The notes under the pieces are model-generated. The model worked only from the letters and a program-made list of their open reading frames with translations, searched no databases and had not been told where the DNA came from. Below are positions 1 to 4,702 of a DNA stretch of 8,218 nt, piece after piece. The DNA lies in NCBI GenBank assembly GCA_013372965.1, contig JABXIR010000007.1:1-8218 (forward strand), in the 5' to 3' direction. Each line of letters begins with the position of its first letter. Position 1 is the stretch's first letter. A program made the translations under genes and the position numbers. The DNA comes from Gammaproteobacteria bacterium (GTDB lineage: Bacteria > Pseudomonadota > Gammaproteobacteria > Pseudomonadales > DSM-25080).

Positions 1-379
1 AGATCGACGGCGACGCGAAATTCACGTACCTAGGTTTGAAAGCTAACGCTTTGGACCAATGTGCGTACATTTTTTTTGCCTCGGTCCAAGTGCCATCTAA
101 AACGACGAGTGGTCCGTCGTGATCCCTGGCCGAAAACGGCTCGGCGTCATCGGTTAAAAACAACACCGTCGCCGAATGTAGTTGCGAGGGTGGATGTGTG
201 CGCTGATACTCTATGGTTTGAACACCGTGCTTTGCTAAGAAATGGCTTGATGACGTCATTCGCTTCCATTCACGGGGATGGACCACCACATGCCAGTCAA
301 AGTTAAACGCGAGCTCACGAAACTGACCACAAAAGCAGGCCTGTAAGCTAAAACCGCAGTGCTCGCAGACAGAACCCAT
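1..379 (-). CDS. DTW-domain protein, probable tRNA-uridine aminocarboxypropyltransferase, 3' part outside the window
   Basis: The minus strand is open from an ATG at 379 to the left edge, giving 126 codons with no stop, so the gene is cut at its 3' end. Cysteines at residues 5, 8, 15 and 17 form a CxxC...CxC set, as at the N-terminus of TapT (YfiP) and relatives. The DTW-family signature LDGTW lies at 94-98, followed by EAKKM (100-104). Family members transfer the 3-amino-3-carboxypropyl group of S-adenosylmethionine to a tRNA uridine (acp3U). Where E. coli TapT has an NTGRL-type stretch, this protein reads MTSSSHFL (41-48), so it may belong to another DTW subgroup and the exact tRNA position is not certain. 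The start lies 5 bp after the symporter stop codon with no strong Shine-Dalgarno, suggesting coupling. An A8 run (70-77 on the plus strand) encodes the two lysines after DGTW. The family call is firm; the substrate is inferred. Confidence 0.88.
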   Translation of the reverse strand, partial: MGSVCEHCGFSLQACFCGQFRELAFNFDWHVVVHPREWKRMTSSSHFLAKHGVQTIEYQRTHPPSQLHSATVLFLTDDAEPFSARDHDGPLVVLDGTWTEAKKMYAHWSKALAFKPRYVNFASPSI

Positions 380-384
380 CGACT

Positions 385-1575
385 TTAAATCTTCGCAATC
401 CAAGATAGCCACATTTGAATAATGGTCGCGTTGCTTAGGTCGAGCAAACCGGCACCTAACAGAGGAATCACAATGAATGCTCGCGGAGACGCGCCGTATC
501 GCGTCGTCACCGACGACATATTAGCCACCCCGACAGGCGTAGCACCGAGCGCTATTCCCGTAAATCCTGCGGAGATAACGACAGCGTCATAATTTCGACC
601 CGCAACAAAAAACACAACGCCTATCGCCATGACGGTTACCAAAACGATATGCGCACTCAAAAGAACAAGCAAAGCGGCGAGTGAATTAGACAGTGCGATG
701 AGATCGAGGCTCATCAAACTCATGGCCAAAAATAGGTTCAAGGCCACATCGCCTAGCTTTGCAATCACGTCAAATTCGACATGAATTCCTCTCCAGCGAG
801 ACAGATTCCCGATCAATACGCCCGCTAGCATTGCTGTTACAAAGCCCGGTAAAATCAGGTTGCGCTCGCTCATCACTCCGTTTAGCACAGCGCCCATGCT
901 CGAGCAGATGGCGAAAAACAGAATGGCGTTAATCATCGAATTCGATTCAAGAGGAACCACACGCACAATATTTTTCGGGGCGTCCTCGGTCGCAGCGGTG
1001 GGCCGACCATTCTTCACAAAGCGCATCAGCACACCCGCGATGGGACCACCCACCAAGCCACCGGCCACCAGGCCCATGGTGGCAAAGGCAACGCCCAGTT
1101 CCATGCCACCCTGAACACCGCGTTCGTTGAAGAATTCGCCCCAAGAAATGGCCGTACCGTGCCCACCGGCCAATGAAATCGAGCCGGCAATCAAGCCGAA
1201 CTCAGGCGGCATATCTAATAATGTCGCAACCGTCACGCCAACGAGGTTTTGCAAGAAGAGCAAGGCGATCACGACAACAGCGAGCTTGGCGATCAAAGTA
1301 CCGCCGCGTTTCAGGTCAGAAAATTTTGCCAGCAAACCAATGGAGGCAAAGAACACCAACAAAAGAGGTTCGCGAAGAAGATAATCGAAGTTAAAACTCC
1401 AGTCGAAGCTCGCCTGAAGAATCGCTAACAGGATACTAGTGAGCAAACCACCCACCACAGCTGGGGGGAGCTGAAGCGTCCGAAGCACTGCGATTTTTTC
1501 GGTAAGGATATGCCCCAGCCACAGCACTGCGATTGCGAGAACTAGAACTTCAGGGGTGGTTAAATACCAAGTCAC
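385..1575 (-). CDS. gltS: Sodium/glutamate symporter of the GltS (ESS) family
   Basis: A 396-residue, very hydrophobic inner-membrane protein, close to the 401 residues of E. coli GltS. GltS imports glutamate with sodium ions. The two re-entrant-loop motifs expected for the family are present: GGHGT at 137-141 after GLIAGSIS, and GIALGATPVGVANM at 340-353 after GRNYD (326-330). FNFDYLLREPLLLVFF (61-76) also matches the E. coli protein closely. The second loop reads GFTGIALGATP where E. coli has GHCGFGLGATP, so substrate preference could differ. The start is a GTG, chosen because GAGGA stands 6 nt before it. It lies 17 bp after the small membrane protein gene and 5 bp before the DTW gene. The family is clear from sequence; glutamate as the substrate is inferred. 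Confidence 0.9.
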   Translation of the reverse strand: MTWYLTTPEVLVLAIAVLWLGHILTEKIAVLRTLQLPPAVVGGLLTSILLAILQASFDWSFNFDYLLREPLLLVFFASIGLLAKFSDLKRGGTLIAKLAVVVIALLFLQNLVGVTVATLLDMPPEFGLIAGSISLAGGHGTAISWGEFFNERGVQGGMELGVAFATMGLVAGGLVGGPIAGVLMRFVKNGRPTAATEDAPKNIVRVVPLESNSMINAILFFAICSSMGAVLNGVMSERNLILPGFVTAMLAGVLIGNLSRWRGIHVEFDVIAKLGDVALNLFLAMSLMSLDLIALSNSLAALLVLLSAHIVLVTVMAIGVVFFVAGRNYDAVVISAGFTGIALGATPVGVANMSSVTTRYGASPRAFIVIPLLGAGLLDLSNATIIQMWLSWIAKI

Positions 1576-1581
1576 TGAAAG

Positions 1582-1586
1582 TCCTC
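1582..1586 (-). promoter_or_regulatory. Shine-Dalgarno deciding the GTG start of the symporter
   Basis: The minus strand reads GAGGA, then six bases (CTTTCA), then GTG at 1575-1573. This strong, well-spaced site supports the GTG as the start. It lies in the 17-bp gap after the TAA of the upstream gene, so the symporter can be initiated independently as well as by coupling. Confidence 0.7.
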
Positions 1587-1592
1587 GATTGA

Positions 1593-1934
1593 TTAGGTAT
1601 TCACGTGACGAAGACGCTTACGTGTTCTTACCACCGACATAACGACACCTAGGAACGCGCCAAGGGCAGCACCGATAATGACATTCATGCCGGCGCGCAT
1701 TATTCCGCCTTCGACGCCATTAATTGCGTCGAAGAACGCCGTAATAACCGCGGGAGACCAAAGTGGCGAGCCAGGTTCTTGCGCGGCAGGAGCGAGCACA
1801 ATTCCAAGTGCCATCCACCAAAACAGGTAATAGACGCTTTCTGGAAGCTTAACTAGGAGACGAGCAAGTACTACTAAGCAGATAAAACTGCCCGCCAACC
1901 AAACGCCCCATGCCAACATGTAATTTTCAATCAT
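1593..1934 (-). CDS. Small inner-membrane protein of unknown function, next to the symporter gene
   Basis: A 113-residue protein I do not recognise. Hydrophobic stretches at about residues 7-27, 34-50 and 81-102 suggest three membrane segments. They are separated by a polar, Pro-rich loop (about 51-62, with EPGSP) and a glycine-rich segment before the last helix (VEGGIMRAGMNVIIGAALGA, 74-93). The C-terminus is strongly basic (RTRKRLRH, 103-110), which by the positive-inside rule would place it in the cytoplasm. Its ATG follows the ycgN TAG directly, with no spacing, and no good Shine-Dalgarno is visible, so its translation probably depends on ycgN. The gene directly after it encodes the GltS-type carrier; an accessory role for that carrier is possible but only a guess from position. 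Real coding is supported by the packing, by the sensible membrane pattern and by lack of a competing frame. Confidence 0.8.
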   Translation of the reverse strand: MIENYMLAWGVWLAGSFICLVVLARLLVKLPESVYYLFWWMALGIVLAPAAQEPGSPLWSPAVITAFFDAINGVEGGIMRAGMNVIIGAALGAFLGVVMSVVRTRKRLRHVNT

Positions 1935-2381
1935 CTAATCAACCCAACGAATTACTCGATCTTGTAACTCGCCCTCAAATATACTTTCCGAAATACAGCG
2001 ACCAGCAACCGAGTTGCCGCTGTCTTTTGTCGACATTCGATCGCCAGTAATTAATGGATGCCACTCAGGTAACGGTAACCCTGCGGCCACAAGCCGATAG
2101 GAGCAACTGACTGGTAACCAGTCAAATTCCTCGACATCGTCAACGGTCAACTGCGTACAAGCAGGAACCGACTTTTGACGATTGGGGTAATCAGAGCATT
2201 GAGCGCATTCAACGTCAAGTAACTGGCACGCAACATCGGTATAGTGCAGTGCCTCGGTATCGTCATCAATCAGCTTGTGTAAGCAACATTTACCACAACC
2301 GTCACACAGAGACTCCCACTCCGCTTGACTCATCTCAGCAAGCGATTTACTTTCCCAAAAATCGATCCGCCGAGCACTCAT
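1935..2381 (-). CDS. ycgN: YcgN family cysteine-cluster protein (UPF0260)
   Basis: A 148-residue soluble protein, near the 153 residues of E. coli YcgN, with ten cysteines at 26, 29, 32, 33, 52, 59, 62, 75, 93 and 129. The N-terminal CDGCGKCC (26-33) and the later CAQC (59-62) with YPNR are typical of the YkgJ-type zinc- or iron-binding cysteine cluster. The family probably binds a metal or iron-sulphur cluster through these residues, but no firm biochemical role is known to me. WLPVSCSYR (88-96) and WHPLITGD (107-114) are further family motifs. Its ATG overlaps the ycgL stop codon in ATGA, and it ends directly before the next ATG. The pairing with ycgL is common in gammaproteobacteria. Confidence 0.93.
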   Translation of the reverse strand: MSARRIDFWESKSLAEMSQAEWESLCDGCGKCCLHKLIDDDTEALHYTDVACQLLDVECAQCSDYPNRQKSVPACTQLTVDDVEEFDWLPVSCSYRLVAAGLPLPEWHPLITGDRMSTKDSGNSVAGRCISESIFEGELQDRVIRWVD

Positions 2382-2671
2382 CGTGGTATTTTCGAATTCT
2401 TCATCGCGATATCTGCCATCTCGTCATCGCGCGGTGGCGGCAGTTGCAGGAAGTAACCGCGGTCGGCAATGCTATCGAGCACTTGTGACGATTCAAAGCG
2501 AGCGAGTTTTTTTTCGGGTGTCAGCAGAAATGCCATTGCCGCTTTGGCTGGACCAAAGCGATCGAGTAACGGCTGAGGCACTTCTTTAAGACCTTTTGCT
2601 TTAGGAACAATAAGGTACATTCCCTCTTCTTTCTGCGAGCGATACACACTTACAATTACTGCATTCGACAT
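2378..2671 (-). CDS. ycgL: YcgL domain protein
   Basis: A 97-residue protein of the YcgL family; E. coli YcgL has 108 residues. Visible family features are the opening strand (AVIVSVYRS, 4-12), EGMYLIVP (16-23), the VPQPLLDRFGPAK segment (31-43), the LTPEKKLAR helix start, and GYFLQLPPP (72-80) near the end. The molecular function is not known to me. The start lies 7 bp after the rnd stop; the nearest Shine-Dalgarno-like GAGG is 12 nt from the ATG and inside the end of rnd. The last codon overlaps the ycgN start (ATGA). The adjacency rnd-ycgL-ycgN hints at an RNA-related or cell-surface housekeeping role, but the sequence itself does not show one. Confidence 0.93.
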   Translation of the reverse strand: MSNAVIVSVYRSQKEEGMYLIVPKAKGLKEVPQPLLDRFGPAKAAMAFLLTPEKKLARFESSQVLDSIADRGYFLQLPPPRDDEMADIAMKNSKIPR

Positions 2672-2678
2672 GGTGTGA

Positions 2679-3770
2679 TTATACCTCTTTCACGTTCTCT
2701 AAGAACTCTAGTCGTGCGTCGTTATAAAAAGGCTGACGCCATTTTGGGATGCTGCTCACTGAGTCCCAGTCACCTCGAATTAAGGGTTGTGCAATCTTCT
2801 TGGAAACAATGGCCTCGCGAGGCAGTTCAATCGTTTCCGCTAAGCGACCGAAAATGGCCATCAATTGCTTGTACTGCTTTTGCTCTCCACGCGTTAACGG
2901 ACGCTCAACACGAAGTTCGTCGGAGATCGGCTCAGCAGTGCTCATAATACGAATCCACTCGTCACCGAAGCGACGAATTTGCCCGGGTGGCAAATCGTCA
3001 ATATGGGTCATCTGACTAACATGCGACGGATTAAGCTTAGCCAGTTCGACCAGCGCTGCCTCTTTCATCAGTCGGTTACGAGGAATATCTTTCGCTCGTG
3101 CCGTGTGCTCGCGCCAATCGCTAAGTGCCTTCACACGCCCTTGAATTTCGACATCGTACTCGCCTGCACGGCTAATTCGCTCGAAGAAGGCCTCCGGTTG
3201 CGCAGCGCGTCGCGTATTCTCCACGACATATTCACCTTCCTGCCAAACCCAATCAACTCGCTCGCCCAGTCGCGCAAGTAGTTTTGGAAACACGATTGAC
3301 AGCCATTTCACATCATCAACAGCATAACCAATTTGTGCTTCTGTCAGTGGTCTGGCGAGCCAGTCACTTCGTGTCTCGTCTTTCGCCAACACTTCGTTGG
3401 TAAACGATTCAACAAAATCCGCAAAACCTAAGCCCGGCCTTAAGCCGACAAGCATCGCGCCTGTTTGCGTGTCGAAAAGACGTTTCGGAAACTCGCCACA
3501 CAGTTTGCGCATTACCTCTAAGTCTTCGCTGGCAGCATGCATCACGATCGACGTAGACCGCAAAAGCTGAGCCAAAGGGTCCCAGTCATCGATACACAGC
3601 GGGTCCACGAGCCACACAGTGCTCCCGTCAGAAATCTGAATGAGCCCCGCATGTGGATAAAACGTGGTACGGCGCTCAAATTCAGTATCTAAAGCGACCC
3701 AATCCAGTTCACACAACTGTGCGAAAACCTCGATAAAAGTAGCTTGATCTTTAACCCAAATCACGTTCAT
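2679..3770 (-). CDS. rnd: Ribonuclease D
   Basis: A 363-residue 3'-to-5' exoribonuclease that trims tRNA precursors and other small structured RNAs; E. coli RNase D has 375 residues. The DEDDy catalytic set is intact: D28 and E30 in LDTEFERRTTFYP (motif I), D83 in HAASEDLEVM (motif II), and Y149 with D153 in YAVDDVKWL (motif III). A helicase-and-RNase-D C-terminal (HRDC) domain follows at about 208-290, with the typical LSDWREHTARAKDIPRNRLM (216-235). Residues 290-363 correspond to the second, degenerate HRDC-like region. The ATG overlaps the recR stop in ATGA, without a good ribosome binding site, so translation is probably coupled to recR. Nothing suggests loss of activity. Confidence 0.97.
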   Translation of the reverse strand: MNVIWVKDQATFIEVFAQLCELDWVALDTEFERRTTFYPHAGLIQISDGSTVWLVDPLCIDDWDPLAQLLRSTSIVMHAASEDLEVMRKLCGEFPKRLFDTQTGAMLVGLRPGLGFADFVESFTNEVLAKDETRSDWLARPLTEAQIGYAVDDVKWLSIVFPKLLARLGERVDWVWQEGEYVVENTRRAAQPEAFFERISRAGEYDVEIQGRVKALSDWREHTARAKDIPRNRLMKEAALVELAKLNPSHVSQMTHIDDLPPGQIRRFGDEWIRIMSTAEPISDELRVERPLTRGEQKQYKQLMAIFGRLAETIELPREAIVSKKIAQPLIRGDWDSVSSIPKWRQPFYNDARLEFLENVKEV

Positions 3771-4372
3771 GAAGTACCCACTTTTCTTCGACCACTGAAC
3801 GCATGCATCAAGGTACCACTGTCGATATATTCGAGTTCGCCACCTAGCGGAACACCTTGTGCGATCCGCGTAACCTCCACTCCGTGTTTCGAAGCACGAT
3901 CGGCGATGTAGTGAGCGGTCGCTTCGCCTTCGACGGTCGGATTAGTTGCTAGAATCACTTCGGAGACGTCACCTGACGCCAACCGCGTTTCGAGTAACGG
4001 TAAGCCAATATCGTGTGCTGTGATGCCCTCAATCGGTGATAAGCGCCCCATCAAGACGAAATAAACGCCATCGAATGAGGCAGATTGCTCGATCGCCAAA
4101 ACGTCTGCTGGCGATTCAACCACACAGACTACTTGACGGTTACGGCGGTCACTTGAGCAAATATCACAGATCGTTTGTTCGGTGAAGTTACGACATTGAC
4201 TGCAGTGCCCTACGTTTTCGCATGCCTCCACGATTGCGGTGGCCAGTGCCAAAGCGCCCTCGCGATCTCGCTCGAGAATATGCAACGCCATACGCTGAGC
4301 AGACTTTGGCCCTACGCTCGGTAGGATACGAAGCCGCTCGGTTAGTTGTTCTATCAGTCGACTGAACTTCAT
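3767..4372 (-). CDS. recR: Recombination mediator RecR
   Basis: A 201-residue protein, the same length as E. coli RecR, acting with RecO (and RecF) to load RecA on gapped DNA. In order: a helix-hairpin-helix segment (RILPSVGPKSAQRMALHIL, 15-33), a four-cysteine zinc finger (C57, C60, C69, C72), a Toprim domain from about 80 with VVESPADVLAIE (84-95; conserved Glu at 86) and ATNPTVEGEATA (142-153), and a C-terminal VPLGGELEYIDSGTL (174-188). All expected residues are present. It starts 3 bp after the ybaB stop, and its upstream region lacks a recognisable Shine-Dalgarno, so re-initiation after ybaB is likely. The dnaX-ybaB-recR order matches E. coli. Confidence 0.98.
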   Translation of the reverse strand: MKFSRLIEQLTERLRILPSVGPKSAQRMALHILERDREGALALATAIVEACENVGHCSQCRNFTEQTICDICSSDRRNRQVVCVVESPADVLAIEQSASFDGVYFVLMGRLSPIEGITAHDIGLPLLETRLASGDVSEVILATNPTVEGEATAHYIADRASKHGVEVTRIAQGVPLGGELEYIDSGTLMHAFSGRRKVGTS

Positions 4373-4375
4373 CGA

Positions 4376-4702
4376 TTAAAACGGCATCTTGAAGCCATCA
4401 GGCAAGTTGATTCCGCCCGTAATTGACTTCATTGCTTCTTGATTTGCCGCTTCAACGCGACGAACCGCATCATTGACAGCGGCGGCTAACAGGTCTTCTA
4501 ACAGCTCTTTTTCTTCCGTTAATACAGAGTCATCAATACTCACTGACGTCACATCGTGTCGGCCGTTCATAGTGACCTTCACCAGTCCTGCTCCCGCTTG
4601 GCCTACGACCTCTGCCTTGGCAGCTGCCTCTTGAGCCTCAGCCATTTTCTTCTGCATTTCTTGGGCTTGTTTCATCAAGCCACCCATATCACCAAATTTC
4701 AT
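4376..4702 (-). CDS. ybaB: YbaB/EbfC family nucleoid-associated protein
   Basis: A 108-residue DNA-binding protein that forms dimers and coats DNA; E. coli YbaB has 109 residues. The N-terminal helix MGGLMKQAQEMQKKMAEAQ (6-24) is the usual coiled-coil part. It is followed by the family core GAGLVKVTMNGRHDVTSVSI (37-56), the acidic EEKELLEDLLAAAVNDAVRR helix (63-82) and the LPDGFKMPF tail. Its ATG overlaps the dnaX stop codon (ATGA), yet a near-perfect GAGGAG lies 5 nt upstream inside dnaX, so it should be made at high level in its own right, as fits an abundant nucleoid protein. Confidence 0.97.
   Translation of the reverse strand: MKFGDMGGLMKQAQEMQKKMAEAQEAAAKAEVVGQAGAGLVKVTMNGRHDVTSVSIDDSVLTEEKELLEDLLAAAVNDAVRRVEAANQEAMKSITGGINLPDGFKMPF

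Noticed and set aside
61..306. Plus-strand 81-codon frame at the left edge
   Set aside because: It lies antisense to the clearly identified DTW-domain gene, and its product shows no family features.
860..1394. Several plus-strand frames of 73-85 codons antisense to the symporter
   Set aside because: They mirror hydrophobic codons of the symporter, overlap one another in different frames, and give unlikely proteins.
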